Positions 27,342 through 36,601 of a stretch of 64,000 bases of DNA are shown piece after piece (positions within the stretch are counted from its first letter, which is position 1; every line of letters begins with the position of its first letter). The stretch lies in the NCBI GenBank assembly GCA_021775415.1, contig JAJFHV010000020.1:1-64000 (forward strand). The letters run 5' to 3'. The stretch comes from Hyphomicrobiales bacterium. Its GTDB lineage: Bacteria > Pseudomonadota > Alphaproteobacteria > Rhizobiales > Rhizobiaceae. The translations under genes were made by a program, and so were the position numbers. A model generated the notes under the pieces. It was not told where the DNA came from and did no database searches. It was given only the letters and a program-made list of their open reading frames with translations.

Positions 27342-28445
27342 TTAACCGAAGTAGTGGTTGTAAGCCAGTTTGTAGTCCGGCTGGTTCAGATTAAGATAGT
27401 TCATCACGTTTTTGGCGTAGGTCTTTTGTGAATCGATCACCTTGGCAAAGAACGCATCCTCACCTGATAGCCGATCTACCACAATGTCCCAGGCTTTTAA
27501 CTGTTCGACCATCACCGAGTCCGGTGTGCGATGAACGTTTACGCCCTGTTGGTCACGCAGCTTCACAAGGTCATCCGCATAACGCTTGGTGTTGTGCCAG
27601 TAGAAGTTTGAATTCTCCGCTTCAGAAGCATGTTTCAGAATCGCCTGAAGTTCAGCCGGCAATGAATTATGCTTATCCTTGTTAAAGGTTACTTCGAAGA
27701 ATTCCTGGCTCTGGTGGAATGATGCCAAATGATAGTCTTTCGACACATCCTGCATACCGAAGTCTCGGTCAGATGTCGGGTTGTTGAATTCTGCCGCATC
27801 AATCAGGCCGGATTTCATCGCGGGCTGAATTTCCCCACCAGGAAGCTGAACAACGGACATGCCCATTTCCAGCAAAACGTCAGCTGCCAAGCCAACCGTG
27901 CGGTATTTCAGGCCCTTCATTTGTGAAGCATCGGTAATGTGCTCCTTGAACCAACCAAGTGGCTGGGCAGGCATCGGGCTGTTGAAATACGAGACCACGT
28001 TGAGGCCAAGTGAACCCATGAGTTCGTCAAACAGTTCCTGGCCACCGCCATAGTGTACCCACCCGAGCACCTCTTGAGAGGACCAGCCAAAGCATGGGCC
28101 AGTTCCAAACAGCGAAGCCGCCTTGGATTTTGAGTACCAGTAGGCAGGTACATAGTGGGCTGCATCAAGAACACCGCGGTGTACGGCATCCTGCATTTGG
28201 CTGGTTTTCACAACGGCATTTACCGCGAGAAGGTCAATTTTCAATGCATCGCCGGCCATTGCATGGACACGATCCACATAGGATTTCGCATTTTCAAGAA
28301 AAATGCCACCACCCCAGGCTGCCTGCATTTTCAATACAACCGGCTCTGCACGTGCGACGGCTGGAGCAGCCAGTGCTCCTGCGGTGGCAGTAGCTGCAAG
28401 TGCACTGCCCTTCAGAAATTTTCTACGATTTAGTGTGTCAGTCAT
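27342..28445 (-). CDS. TRAP transporter substrate-binding protein (TakP-like DctP)
   Basis: Periplasmic solute receptor. The N-terminus is a twin-arginine signal (NRRKFLKGSALAATA, cut after AVARA), so it is exported folded. The 367-residue protein has KYRTVGLAADVLLEMG and AEFNNPTSDRDFGMQDVSK, motifs shared with the TakP group that binds 2-oxo acids such as pyruvate, and lactate receptors related to it. The ligand is inferred from this similarity only. It is the first gene of the minus-strand operon; palindromes at 28466-28481 and 28515-28531 lie upstream. Confidence 0.9.
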   Translation of the reverse strand: MTDTLNRRKFLKGSALAATATAGALAAPAVARAEPVVLKMQAAWGGGIFLENAKSYVDRVHAMAGDALKIDLLAVNAVVKTSQMQDAVHRGVLDAAHYVPAYWYSKSKAASLFGTGPCFGWSSQEVLGWVHYGGGQELFDELMGSLGLNVVSYFNSPMPAQPLGWFKEHITDASQMKGLKYRTVGLAADVLLEMGMSVVQLPGGEIQPAMKSGLIDAAEFNNPTSDRDFGMQDVSKDYHLASFHQSQEFFEVTFNKDKHNSLPAELQAILKHASEAENSNFYWHNTKRYADDLVKLRDQQGVNVHRTPDSVMVEQLKAWDIVVDRLSGEDAFFAKVIDSQKTYAKNVMNYLNLNQPDYKLAYNHYFG

Positions 28446-28465
28446 TAGTTTCCTCCCTGCACCGA

Positions 28466-28531
28466 TGGCAGATTTCTGCCAATGTCTATAGATCGGTAAA
28501 AAATCTAACCACCTTTGCCAGAAGTCGGCAA
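28466..28531. promoter_or_regulatory. Operator-like palindromes upstream of the TRAP operon
   Basis: TGGCAGA-TT-TCTGCCA at 28466-28481 is a 7+2+7 palindrome about 20 bp before the DctP start, and TTGCC-N7-GGCAA at 28515-28531 lies further upstream. Such sites suit a dimeric repressor. No regulator gene is adjacent, so the protein is unknown. Confidence 0.45.
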
Positions 28532-28678
28532 GCGCAATCGGTGAGCTGATTATTAGACAAAAGTTCTAGCAGTCACATGCTTATCAAGCATAACTTTGAA
28601 CGGTTGCATGATTTTTGGGCATAATTTCAATGAGTTATTGCTTGGGCTCCACTCATAAATCGCAGAGCTACGTCTATC

Positions 28679-29710
28679 CTATCCTAGGTCGAAACCGGAA
28701 ATCAGCAGTTGGAAATCCTTTGGCGGAGGGGTTGTAAAGCTTGAATGATCGCCGGTTACGGGATGTTCAAAGCCAAGTAGCTCTGCATGCAGCGCCTGGC
28801 GTTGAAATTTCTCGACCTTTGCCCGCAGTTTTTGGGGTAGTGCATTTTGTTTGGTCTGGAAATGCTTGCCGTAGTCCTGATCCCCAATCAGCGGATGCCC
28901 GATATGGGCAAGATGAACCCGGATCTGGTGGGTGCGACCGGTTTCGAGACGACACTCAACCAGCGATACCGTTGGTGTTTTATCTTTCGTCTCATCGCTC
29001 TGCGCGCGCACTGTGTAATGGGTAATCGCCTCGCGCGCATCTTGGGTTCCAGGCTTTACCACAGCCCTCTTTTTGCGGTTTGAGGACGAACGACCAAGAT
29101 GCGCGTCTATGGTTCCGGTCATTCGGGCAAAGCGCTCCCACACGAGGGCCAGGTAATGCCGCTCCAACGGGCCAGTTCGGCCATGGTCGGCAAACTGGGC
29201 TGAAAGACCCGCGTGAGCCATTTCCGACTTTGCGACTACCATCAAGCCGGAGGTATCCTTGTCCAGGCGGTGAACGATTCCCGGGCGTTTGACACCGCCT
29301 ATGCCTGACAGGGTGTCGCCGCAATGATGCAGCAGGGCATTTACCAATGTGCCGTCCCAATTGCCGGGGCCTGGATGTACCACCAGACCGGGTGGCTTGT
29401 TGACCACCAGCAGGTGGTCATCCTCAAAATGAATGTCGAGTGGAATATCCTGTGGCTCGGGTGCAGCATCTTCGGCATCGGGTACCATCATTGTGATGGT
29501 TTCACCGCCTTTTAGTCGTATCTTGGGTTCGCTGCAGATTGTTTCGTCAAGTGACACGCCGCCTGCCTTGAGGATCGTCTGTACCCGGGAGCGTGAGACA
29601 TGGGGCGGCATTTTTGAAGCAATAAACGCATCAATTCGCTGCCCGGCATCGGCCTCTTCAACAATCAACACTTCACTTGTTGGGTCGTGTGGGCTAACTG
29701 TGTCGCTCAT
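28679..29710 (-). CDS. rluD: RluA/RluD-family rRNA pseudouridine synthase
   Basis: The 343-residue protein has an N-terminal S4 RNA-binding domain (QRIDAFIASKMPPHVSRSR; ILKAGGVSLD) and the catalytic domain with the HRLDKDTSGLMVVAK motif containing the active-site Asp, and RPGIVHR before it. It probably modifies 23S rRNA in helix 69, as RluD does, although RluC-type specificity cannot be excluded. Its 5' end overlaps upstream codons of the divergent DUF6476 gene region; its ATG (29710) is 21 nt from that gene's start. The typical downstream neighbour rpoH is displaced by the TRAP/amidase block. Confidence 0.9.
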   Translation of the reverse strand: MSDTVSPHDPTSEVLIVEEADAGQRIDAFIASKMPPHVSRSRVQTILKAGGVSLDETICSEPKIRLKGGETITMMVPDAEDAAPEPQDIPLDIHFEDDHLLVVNKPPGLVVHPGPGNWDGTLVNALLHHCGDTLSGIGGVKRPGIVHRLDKDTSGLMVVAKSEMAHAGLSAQFADHGRTGPLERHYLALVWERFARMTGTIDAHLGRSSSNRKKRAVVKPGTQDAREAITHYTVRAQSDETKDKTPTVSLVECRLETGRTHQIRVHLAHIGHPLIGDQDYGKHFQTKQNALPQKLRAKVEKFQRQALHAELLGFEHPVTGDHSSFTTPPPKDFQLLISGFDLG

Positions 29711-29731
29711 TCAAAGACCTTCGGAATTTCC

Positions 29732-30100
29732 ATGACAAAAAAACAAGAACAAGACGACGAACAACCGCTTGATCCGGTGATGGAAAAAGTCCGGCGCAAA
29801 ATGGTTCGGCTGCTGATTATATCGATTGGTATCATGGTAGTTGGGCTTATGGCTGTCTTGGGCGCCATTGTCTACAAAATCACTAATCCCGCAAAGGAAA
29901 CTGTAATTGCACCTGTTGTTGTTTCGTCAGACATGATTTCAGGTGCGGAAATCGACCTGCCGGATGGGGCAAGTGTCATGTCTGCTTCAATCCATGGTAA
30001 TCGGATGTTGCTGAACGTACGGCTTGACGATGGTGGCCAGGAATTTTGGGTACTCGATCTTTCGAGCGGAGAGGTTGCAAGCCGTATTCGGATAAAATGA
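29732..30100 (+). CDS. DUF6476-type single-span membrane protein
   Basis: Product of about 122 residues with a charged N-terminus (TKKQEQDDEQPLDPVMEKV), one transmembrane helix (about 28-50) and a small periplasmic beta domain ending QEFWVLDLSSGEVASRIRI. This matches the DUF6476 protein that is divergent from the RluD gene in many alphaproteobacteria. Function unknown. ATG at 29732 is preferred over an in-frame ATG at 29687 that would overlap the rluD coding region. Converges on the peroxidase gene, 11 nt apart. Confidence 0.8.
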   Translation: MTKKQEQDDEQPLDPVMEKVRRKMVRLLIISIGIMVVGLMAVLGAIVYKITNPAKETVIAPVVVSSDMISGAEIDLPDGASVMSASIHGNRMLLNVRLDDGGQEFWVLDLSSGEVASRIRIK

Positions 30101-30111
30101 GCAGGATGAAA

Positions 30112-31245
30112 TTATTCCCCGCGGTTTATAAACGGGTTTGAATATTTTGGGTCAAACAGGAATTTTTCATCTGTAAGGGTTTCCAGGAACGCTTTTAGCG
30201 CAGCTTTTTCGGGTAGATTGATGTTAAGGCGCAGAGGATTTCCATTACCGTCTTTTAGTTGAGCGCCGAGTAGCGGATGCGGTTGGATGTCGGTTGAATA
30301 GTGATCAATCGCAGCACCAAGCGTTGGAAACCGCCCGTCATGCATATGGGGTGCACGCACCGCAATGTTGCGTAGCGATGCGCCTCGCAGGGAAGCATTT
30401 TCAGGTTTGGTGTTTCGTTCTCTATCAAGGCCATTGTTATGGCGCCCAAGCATGATGAAGGCATCAGTCTCATGGCACGAGGCACAGCCATAACCGCCCG
30501 CACTTTTGGGTGTCATAAACAGAAATTTTCCCCCGTTTTGCAGTTTTGAGAAAGCTGGAAACGGTTTCGTGCGGTCTTTGACTTTTGAACGTGCCCGGTC
30601 ATAGGGGGCATCAAAGCTCACCATGGAGCGGACGAATTGGGCGAGTGCCCTGGAAATCCTTGTTTGCGTAATTTTCGCGTCACCAAAGGCATTTGTGAAC
30701 AATTGGGCGTACCAGGGACGCATTGAAACCCTCGTCACCAGGTCACCCTTCGCCAGTCCCATTTCAATTTGGTCATGAATTGGTTCGAGTACCTGGTCTT
30801 CGAGAGTTACCGCATGTTCGTCGCGAAAATACCGGCCATTTGCGTTAAAGCCGGCGAATGCCAAACCGGTCGAATGGCGTTCGGTGATTTTTCCCGACAA
30901 TCCAATGGAGAAGCGGTTTGGGCCATCAAAACCCGCAATCTGGGTGTGGCACGAGGAACATGCCACAAGGGTGTTGCGTGATAGTCCGCGATCATAAAAC
31001 AAAACACGGCCAAGGGTCGCCCCGTGATTGGTAAGCGGATTATCTTTCGGCTGCGTCGAATATTGTTTTAATTCACGTAAGTGAACTGGAAGTTTTATCG
31101 CGTAGTCAAACGGGGAAAGCGGCAGATAAGGTGCCTGCATCACACTGACGGGCAGGGGTTTGGGCGTATTCAAGAATTGTTGATATGCGAAGGCGGCGAT
31201 GATTGCCGCAACCATCATCAGTGCTGCATAGATGAGAGGTTTCAT
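30112..31245 (-). CDS. Di-haem cytochrome c peroxidase / MauG-family protein
   Basis: The 377-residue protein has an N-terminal membrane anchor or uncleaved signal (about 5-22) and two c-type haem motifs, CSSCH near residue 97 and CASCH near 260, the layout of bacterial di-haem peroxidases. After the first haem comes GFDGPNRFSIGLSGK. RAPHMHDGRFPTLGAAIDHY near the C-terminus matches the family signature. It probably reduces peroxide in the periplasm or performs a MauG-like oxidation. It stands alone, convergent to the DUF6476 gene. Confidence 0.88.
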   Translation of the reverse strand: MKPLIYAALMMVAAIIAAFAYQQFLNTPKPLPVSVMQAPYLPLSPFDYAIKLPVHLRELKQYSTQPKDNPLTNHGATLGRVLFYDRGLSRNTLVACSSCHTQIAGFDGPNRFSIGLSGKITERHSTGLAFAGFNANGRYFRDEHAVTLEDQVLEPIHDQIEMGLAKGDLVTRVSMRPWYAQLFTNAFGDAKITQTRISRALAQFVRSMVSFDAPYDRARSKVKDRTKPFPAFSKLQNGGKFLFMTPKSAGGYGCASCHETDAFIMLGRHNNGLDRERNTKPENASLRGASLRNIAVRAPHMHDGRFPTLGAAIDHYSTDIQPHPLLGAQLKDGNGNPLRLNINLPEKAALKAFLETLTDEKFLFDPKYSNPFINRGE

Positions 31246-31292
31246 TGAGAAACTATAACGCCCGTGCCGTCGCCCGTCATCTGTAAGAAAAT

Positions 31293-32567
31293 CTAGCTGC
31301 GCGAGCTGCTGGCTTCCTGCAGTGCACGAATACGGTCGGCAAGGGTCTGCGGATTAGGGTCAGCAGCTTTTGAAGATTTACGGGGTTTTGCTTTCGCGGA
31401 TTTACCGGTGCCATTAATTGCGAGGATGTCATTGATCGGCGATTTATCGCCTTCAAGTGCGGCGGTCATGGCGGTAACTTGAGCTGCCATATCGTTGATG
31501 CGTTCGCGCAATATGGCGTTGTCGCGCCGTTCTGCCGCCCAATCTCGCCCCTTGTCGTTTTCAATGGCTGCGAGTTGCTTGACCAGCTTGTCTCTTTCGC
31601 CGGCAGTCTCTGTCAATTCCGCTGTGATTCTGTCGAGGTCGGCTCTCACCGAGGCCATTGCATGTTGAACGTTCTCATTTGAGGCGTCACTCAGCAATGC
31701 TTCTGTTTTCAAGACCTGAGAAGCCAGTTTTGCCTCCAGTTCAACCGTGTTCTCTTTTTCGTCAATCAACTGACGTGTGAGTTCGGCGCTGGTTGAATCA
31801 TCACTGCTGTTTGTTTTACGCAAATTGTTCAAATCCCGCTCACGTCGCTCGAGTTTTTCACGCGATTCTGCAAGCTGCTTTTTGGTTTGCATAAGCCGCT
31901 CTTCAAGTTCAGCATTGTTTTGCTGTTCACTGGCAAGCTTGGTTTTTCCAGTTGTGACCTGTCGTTTTAGATTTTTCACCGTTTTAGGGATGTCTTTTTC
32001 ATCGACCTTCAATGCGGACAAAGTGTCGTTAAGATTGTTAATTGTCGCATCACGGGCAACGAGTTCAATGCGCTGGCCGTTCAATTTGTCTTCATGTGTC
32101 GCAAGATTGGCGGTTACTTCTTCATATTCCCGGGCACTGCTTTCCAGTTTTGCCTGAAGTTTTTTGTGTTCAGCTGCAAGTTCTTCAACTTTACCCTCGC
32201 GGTCTTGAAGTTGGGCCCGCAGTTCACTTGCCTTTGCTTCCAACTGCTGAACGGTTGAAAGGCGCTCTTCGCTGTCGGCTGAAAGTTTGGCAAGTTCATC
32301 GCGCTTGCGATTGATTTCAATAACCTGGGTTGAAGCCTTTTCCCGCAATTCTTCGACGCTCATTTCCAGACGTCGCGTACTCATGGCAAATTCGGCCCTC
32401 AATTGGTCCTTGTCCGCCTGGATTTCATTGAGAGTTAGGGGAACTGAGCTTTCTATGCGCCGTTTGGTGAGTACTACCGCGCGGTTCCATATTGCAGGGG
32501 AAACCATCAGTGCCAACAATCCGGCACTCAAAAAGCCGAGGACAAAATACAATACTGCTTCAAGCAC
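31293..32567 (-). CDS. Membrane-anchored long coiled-coil protein
   Basis: The 424-residue protein has one N-terminal transmembrane helix (about 3-25, FVLGFLSAGLLALMVSPAIW) followed by an almost continuous coiled coil (about 45-350, rich in Glu, Lys, Leu, Ala) and a basic C-terminal tail (AKAKPRKSSKAADPN). The anchor resembles that of RmuC-like proteins, but no nuclease domain follows. Function unknown; envelope organisation or scaffolding is possible. The gene is monocistronic, with about 250 bp between it and eipA. Confidence 0.8.
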   Translation of the reverse strand: MLEAVLYFVLGFLSAGLLALMVSPAIWNRAVVLTKRRIESSVPLTLNEIQADKDQLRAEFAMSTRRLEMSVEELREKASTQVIEINRKRDELAKLSADSEERLSTVQQLEAKASELRAQLQDREGKVEELAAEHKKLQAKLESSAREYEEVTANLATHEDKLNGQRIELVARDATINNLNDTLSALKVDEKDIPKTVKNLKRQVTTGKTKLASEQQNNAELEERLMQTKKQLAESREKLERRERDLNNLRKTNSSDDSTSAELTRQLIDEKENTVELEAKLASQVLKTEALLSDASNENVQHAMASVRADLDRITAELTETAGERDKLVKQLAAIENDKGRDWAAERRDNAILRERINDMAAQVTAMTAALEGDKSPINDILAINGTGKSAKAKPRKSSKAADPNPQTLADRIRALQEASSSRS

Positions 32568-32730
32568 AATCGGGTTCCAATTTGTTACAAATCAAGGCGG
32601 TAGGCGCAAATTAACCAGAGCCCCGCGTTACCATTCGATCAGACTTTGCCATGATGGCGGCAAAAATTCCAACTAAACAATTCATTAACCTTAAAATTGT
32701 GGCGTGAAGCAGGACGCTACCGGTTCGCGT

Positions 32731-32760
32731 AAAAACAGGAATGCGTCAGCCGCATTCCTG
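32731..32760 (-). terminator. Rho-independent terminator after eipA
   Basis: Read on the minus strand, CAGGAATGCG-GCTGA-CGCATTCCTG is a perfect 10-bp stem followed by TTTTT. It lies about 60 nt downstream of the eipA stop. Confidence 0.9.
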
Positions 32761-32819
32761 TTCTTGTTCTGAAGGAAGTTCGAAGTGCCTACTGGAGATT
32801 AGTAACAACGAAGAATAAA

Positions 32820-33422
32820 TCAGAATGGATTGACTGTGGGGTATCTGCGAAGCTTCAAATAGCCAATATTGACACCCAATCGGGCCCCAAGACCGGTACG
32901 AACTGGTACCAAATGCACGCCACGGCGTGTAAGTGCAGTAACACCAACCCCGCCAATCAAAAACGCAGAACCGGTGACACCGACATATCGGCGGTAAAGT
33001 TCGTCGATGGAAGGAAGGTTATAAACAAGCATCATGGTGCGGTTACCATCCAATCCATAGTCCCAGCCCACAGATGGTCCCTGCCAAAATACTTTGTGGT
33101 CGCCTGCATTTTTGGTGTTGAGTACACCTTCGCCATAACGCAGGCCGCCGATGAAGGCGCCGCTGGCTTCTTCACCCAGAATATAACCGTTTGGAAGGCC
33201 GTATTTGGCAAAGATACGCTCAAATGCTGCAGCCAGGCTACCGGATGTGGCGCCAAAGAAGTCATGCCCTGCGTCCACAACTTCACGGGATGAATAATAC
33301 TGGCTGCTTTGAGCACGGGCTTGCTGCAGAAAACCGGCTGCTATCACAACCATCATGAAGGCTACGAGCATGCATTGTTTTAACACGGGCAATCGTAGAA
33401 GGGCGGAATTCGTTGATGTCAT
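32820..33422 (-). CDS. eipA: Cell-envelope integrity protein EipA (DUF1134)
   Basis: Secreted envelope protein required for stress resistance and virulence in Brucella. The 200-residue precursor has a signal peptide (about 12-37, ending ARAQ) and one DUF1134 domain: FFGATSGSLAAAFERIFAKYG, GRYGEG-like LRYGEGVL, QGPSVGWDYG and GSAFLIGGVGV, which form the small barrel. In Alphaproteobacteria eipA is often linked to cell-cycle genes; here it is divergent from chpT with a gap of about 280 bp. Regulation by CtrA has been reported in Brucella, but I see no clear box here. Confidence 0.9.
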   Translation of the reverse strand: MTSTNSALLRLPVLKQCMLVAFMMVVIAAGFLQQARAQSSQYYSSREVVDAGHDFFGATSGSLAAAFERIFAKYGLPNGYILGEEASGAFIGGLRYGEGVLNTKNAGDHKVFWQGPSVGWDYGLDGNRTMMLVYNLPSIDELYRRYVGVTGSAFLIGGVGVTALTRRGVHLVPVRTGLGARLGVNIGYLKLRRYPTVNPF

Positions 33423-33701
33423 TTGCGAGGGTCCTTCAGCAAAATTGTAAAAGACGCCTGTCCTGTATTCGGGTCTTTTGCCCGCTCACTGCTGGGCCCG
33501 CCCGTTATCTGCGAACTATGGGCTGAAAACTTTGCTGAAAGGTGAACAAATTATGACGATGTTGCGATTGTTGGCCTTACAGGTCACTTTCGCAAACGCC
33601 TTACATTGTGTATCGCCTATTGTATTGGCTGGTTGGGTGATTCGCCGAGGATTTGCGCGTCTACCGACCGGTCAACGGGACAAAAACACGAGGCTCTCAA
33701 T

Positions 33702-34340
33702 ATGCAAAAATTGCCTGACATTGCAGGTTTGGATCTGGCAGCACTTTTGTGCTCACGGGTTTGCCATGACATTATTTCGCCAGTTGGAGCGATCGCCAAC
33801 GGCCTTGAGTTGCTTGATGAGGGCGCGGATAGCGAAACATCGGAAATTGCGATGGACTTAATCCGGGCATCTGCAAAAAATGCTTCTGCTCGTTTGCAGT
33901 TTGCCAGAATTGCGTTCGGCGCGGCGGGCTCCGCCGGCGCACATATCGATACAGGTGACGCAGAAAGTGTTGCCCGGTCGTTTTTTGATAATGAGAAGAA
34001 AACTGACCTGGAGTGGCATGGTGAACGTGCTTTGTTACCAAAGAACAAGGTCAAATTACTGTTGAATCTTATTTTGGTGGGATTGGGAGCGATACCGCGA
34101 GGTGGTCTCGTCAAGGCAGAAATCGAGGATCCAAACGGTACACCGAAACTTCGGGTAACTTCCACCGGTGTGAATGCGCGAGTGGCCCCTGCATTTGCCA
34201 ATCTTCTTAATGGCACCTTTGAAGAAGAAATAGATGCCCATGCAATTCAGCCAATTTACACGCTGCAGCTTGCCCAAGCTGCCGGAATGGCTGTTTCAGC
34301 GCGTCTTGAGGGTGAAAATGTGGTTTTTGAGGCCGGATAA
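33702..34340 (+). CDS. chpT: Histidine phosphotransferase ChpT
   Basis: Relays phosphate from the CckA kinase to CtrA and CpdR in the cell-cycle phosphorelay. The product of about 212 residues begins with the dimerising helical hairpin LAALLCSRVCHDIISPVGAI, in which His22 is the phosphorylated residue in the conserved CHDL/I-SP motif, and ends with a degenerate HATPase-like domain lacking ATP-binding motifs. ATG at 33702 follows a GAGG; in-frame upstream codons from 33606 are not family-like. It lies two genes from ctrA, which faces it. Confidence 0.92.
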   Translation: MQKLPDIAGLDLAALLCSRVCHDIISPVGAIANGLELLDEGADSETSEIAMDLIRASAKNASARLQFARIAFGAAGSAGAHIDTGDAESVARSFFDNEKKTDLEWHGERALLPKNKVKLLLNLILVGLGAIPRGGLVKAEIEDPNGTPKLRVTSTGVNARVAPAFANLLNGTFEEEIDAHAIQPIYTLQLAQAAGMAVSARLEGENVVFEAG

Positions 34341-34375
34341 GACTAATTACCCGGTATTTGTTGAATTTTGCGTTG

Positions 34376-34390
34376 TTAACCAGTTGCTAA
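34376..34390 (+). promoter_or_regulatory. Possible CtrA box upstream of the receiver gene
   Basis: TTAA-N7-CTAA followed by C, one mismatch from the CtrA consensus, about 135 bp before the receiver-protein start. A short motif, but in a locus that encodes CtrA and its phosphotransferase. Confidence 0.4.
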
Positions 34391-34520
34391 CGCTGCTTGC
34401 AATTCCTTGGGTTCAGAATCTGATTTGTAAGACATTGTTGGATACTTCGCGGTACCCTGAGGCTTGAATCCGGATGGTAATTTCTGGACAAAAGTGTGCC
34501 GTATCTGTTGGAGTAACCCT

Positions 34521-34904
34521 ATGAAGATTTTCATGCTAGTGGATGATTCCCCAGTCATTCAGAAAGTTGCAAACCGCATTCTTACGGATTTGGGTTTTGT
34601 TGTCGTTGAATCAGATGACGGACTAGATGCACTTTCCAAATGTGCACATAACATGCCGGATGTGATGTTGGTGGATTGGGATTTGCCTTCAATGTCGGGT
34701 GTTGAACTTATTGAAGAGTTCAAAAAAATCCCTGATTCCGACAATACCAAAATACTGTATTGCACCAGCGAAATCCTGGTGTCAGAGATGACCAAAGCCA
34801 AGCGGGCAGGCGCACATGGGTTCTTGATGAAGCCTTTTAACCGCGCAATTTTGTCAAACAAGCTTGTTGAACTTGGACTTATGCAGGATCAAAAAGCCGC
34901 ATAA
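34521..34904 (+). CDS. Single-domain response regulator (CheY-like)
   Basis: Product of about 127 residues consisting only of a receiver domain. The acidic pocket DD is in MLVDDSP (residues 8-9), the phosphoacceptor Asp in VMLVDWDLPSMSG near residue 52, the Thr/Ser switch in ILYCTSE, and the conserved Lys in FLMKPFN. There is no output domain. It follows chpT in the same direction, as in other Hyphomicrobiales, so it may be another ChpT target, but it is not CpdR by sequence. TTGGAG lies 7 nt before the ATG. It converges on ctrA. Confidence 0.88.
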   Translation: MKIFMLVDDSPVIQKVANRILTDLGFVVVESDDGLDALSKCAHNMPDVMLVDWDLPSMSGVELIEEFKKIPDSDNTKILYCTSEILVSEMTKAKRAGAHGFLMKPFNRAILSNKLVELGLMQDQKAA

Positions 34905-34936
34905 GCGAATATCTGTCATAAAAATCAGCTAGTTAT

Positions 34937-34968
34937 AAAAAAACCCGCCTCAAGAGAGCGGGTTTTAA
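34937..34968. terminator. Bidirectional terminator between receiver gene and ctrA
   Basis: AAAACCCGC and GCGGGTTTT pair across CTCAAGAGA, with A-run on one side and T-run on the other, so it can terminate both the plus-strand receiver gene and the minus-strand ctrA. Confidence 0.88.
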
Positions 34969-34989
34969 TTATTGGAATATGAGGAAAAA

Positions 34990-35685
34990 TCAGGCGCTTT
35001 CGCGAATTTCCTCTGGTTCCCGCAGAACATAGCCACGGCCCCATACGGTTTCGATGTAGTTCATGCCGTCGGCAGCTGCCGCAAGCTTCTTGCGCAGTTT
35101 GCAGATAAATACATCGATAATTTTCAATTCCGGTTCATCCATTCCACCATAAAGATGGTTGAGGAACATTTCCTTGGTGAGGGTGGTACCCTTGCGCAAG
35201 GAAAGCAATTCCAGCATCTGGTATTCCTTGCCGGTCAGGTGGACCCTCTGGCCATTCACTTCGACGGTTTTTGCATCGAGGTTAACAACCAGATCGCCGG
35301 TTGTAATGACCGATTGGGCGTGGCCCTTGGAACGGCGCACTACCGCATGAATGCGAGCCACAAGTTCATCCTTGTGGAATGGTTTTGTCATATAGTCATC
35401 TGCGCCAAATCCGAGGCCACGAACCTTGTCTTCAATCCCGGCAAGTCCGGAAAGAATAAGGATTGGCGTCTTGATTTTGGAAAGTCTGAGTGTGCGGAGC
35501 ACCTCATAGCCGGACATATCCGGAAGATTTAGATCGAGAAGAATGATGTCGTAATCATAGAGTTTGCCGAGATCGACACCCTCTTCACCCAAATCAGTTG
35601 TGTAGACGTTGAAACTCTCTGACTTAAGCATCAACTCGATGCTTTGGGCTGTAGCGCTGTCATCTTCAATCAGCAGTACTCGCAT
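34990..35685 (-). CDS. ctrA: Cell-cycle master response regulator CtrA
   Basis: OmpR-type regulator controlling replication, division and motility genes in Alphaproteobacteria. The 231-residue protein starts [20 protein letters not shown], has the phosphoacceptor Asp in [18 protein letters not shown], the Lys in [20 protein letters not shown], and a winged-helix C-terminal domain with the family-specific [20 protein letters not shown] and GRGYVLREP. The near-identical length and motifs make the assignment firm. chpT and sciP lie within 6 kb. A long upstream region of about 490 bp contains several TTAAC half-sites compatible with autoregulation. Confidence 0.98.
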   Translation of the reverse strand: MRVLLIEDDSATAQSIELMLKSESFNVYTTDLGEEGVDLGKLYDYDIILLDLNLPDMSGYEVLRTLRLSKIKTPILILSGLAGIEDKVRGLGFGADDYMTKPFHKDELVARIHAVVRRSKGHAQSVITTGDLVVNLDAKTVEVNGQRVHLTGKEYQMLELLSLRKGTTLTKEMFLNHLYGGMDEPELKIIDVFICKLRKKLAAAADGMNYIETVWGRGYVLREPEEIRESA

Positions 35686-36177
35686 CTTATTCCCCTTCTT
35701 GCCGCTTCTGTATTTGTCTCATCGGGTCTGTTCTGGAAGGATCGCCGGTTTGAGACATGATTAATAAACTCATACGCGGATGCTGGTGCATAATGGTTAA
35801 CAAATTGTAATTCGTAAACGCAAGCCCCCAAATTTAATTCAGAAAACACCCGTAAACGGCTGAAAATCAACGATTTATGGTTTTCACTTTTGTTAACAAA
35901 ACACATTAGGAAAGCCGTGTAACCGAATCACTTTCAAGTTTTACCAAATTTTTCTGTTTCGTAGCTTGCAGTTTACCGACCCTTAAGGCCTTGGTCGTAT
36001 GATTAAAAAATCGAGTAAACGAAGGATTAACAAACAGGCAATTGGTTAACTTTTATTTTGCCTGAAACCATGTTGGGAGAATTCGAATTCCGGGAATGTT
36101 TGCCCGGTGCTTGATGAGTTTAGTTAGGGCTTTGTTTGCCCGGAATGCGGTCAGACGCTTTCACAGGAGTATTGAGT
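35686..36177. promoter_or_regulatory. ctrA / FliJ-like divergent intergenic region
   Basis: A 492-bp region without a gene between ctrA and the FliJ-like gene. It holds repeated TTAAC elements: TTAACAAATTGTAAT at 35797-35811 (a near-match to TTAA-N7-TTAA), TTAAC at 35893, TTAAC at 36027 and GGTTAAC at 36044. None is a perfect CtrA box, but the density suggests CtrA or another regulator binds here. A short minus-strand open frame at 35670-35906 runs through it and into ctrA and is not credible as a gene. Confidence 0.5.
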
Positions 36178-36570
36178 ATGAAATCGCGTGACAACCTGCT
36201 TCGCCTGAAACATTTTCAGGTGGAAGATAAAACCCGCCAGTTGGCGCAAATTGACATGATGATCGCTGAGTTTGAGCGAATGCATGGCGATCTTGATGCA
36301 CAAATCACCATCGAAGAGGAAAAGGCCGGTATTACCGACGTTTCCCACTTTGCCTATCCAACTTTTGCCAAGGCAGCGCGCCAGCGCCAGGAAAACCTGG
36401 TCGGTTCCATCCGGGATCTGAAGGAAAAGCGGATCAATGCTGAAGCAGCCTTGCAAGAAGCTGATGAGGATTTGGTGAAGGCGCAAAAACTTGAAGCCCG
36501 CGATGGCGGCACCGGTATTGTCGATCAATCAGTGGATGATCTGGCAGAAAACCGGGCAATGATCGGCTAA
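36178..36570 (+). CDS. FliJ-like coiled-coil protein
   Basis: Product of about 130 residues, helical and charged throughout: KSRDNLLRLKHFQVEDKTRQ, MMIAEFERMHGDLD, then a coiled coil to about residue 115. It resembles the flagellar export chaperone FliJ in length and pattern and is the usual neighbour of ctrA in Rhizobiales. No other flagellar gene is in this window, so a flagellar role is inferred from the family only. AGGAG lies 8 nt before the ATG at 36178. A hairpin follows the stop. Confidence 0.75.
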   Translation: MKSRDNLLRLKHFQVEDKTRQLAQIDMMIAEFERMHGDLDAQITIEEEKAGITDVSHFAYPTFAKAARQRQENLVGSIRDLKEKRINAEAALQEADEDLVKAQKLEARDGGTGIVDQSVDDLAENRAMIG

Positions 36571-36601
36571 TCAACTAACCGAACAGGTTTCTACTCCTGA
36601 T

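Noticed and set aside
30112-31245. Assignment of the di-haem protein specifically to MauG
   Set aside because: No methylamine dehydrogenase genes are present; the general family name is safer.
35670-35906. A 78-codon minus-strand open frame upstream of ctrA
   Set aside because: It overlaps the ctrA start in another frame and runs through the regulatory region.
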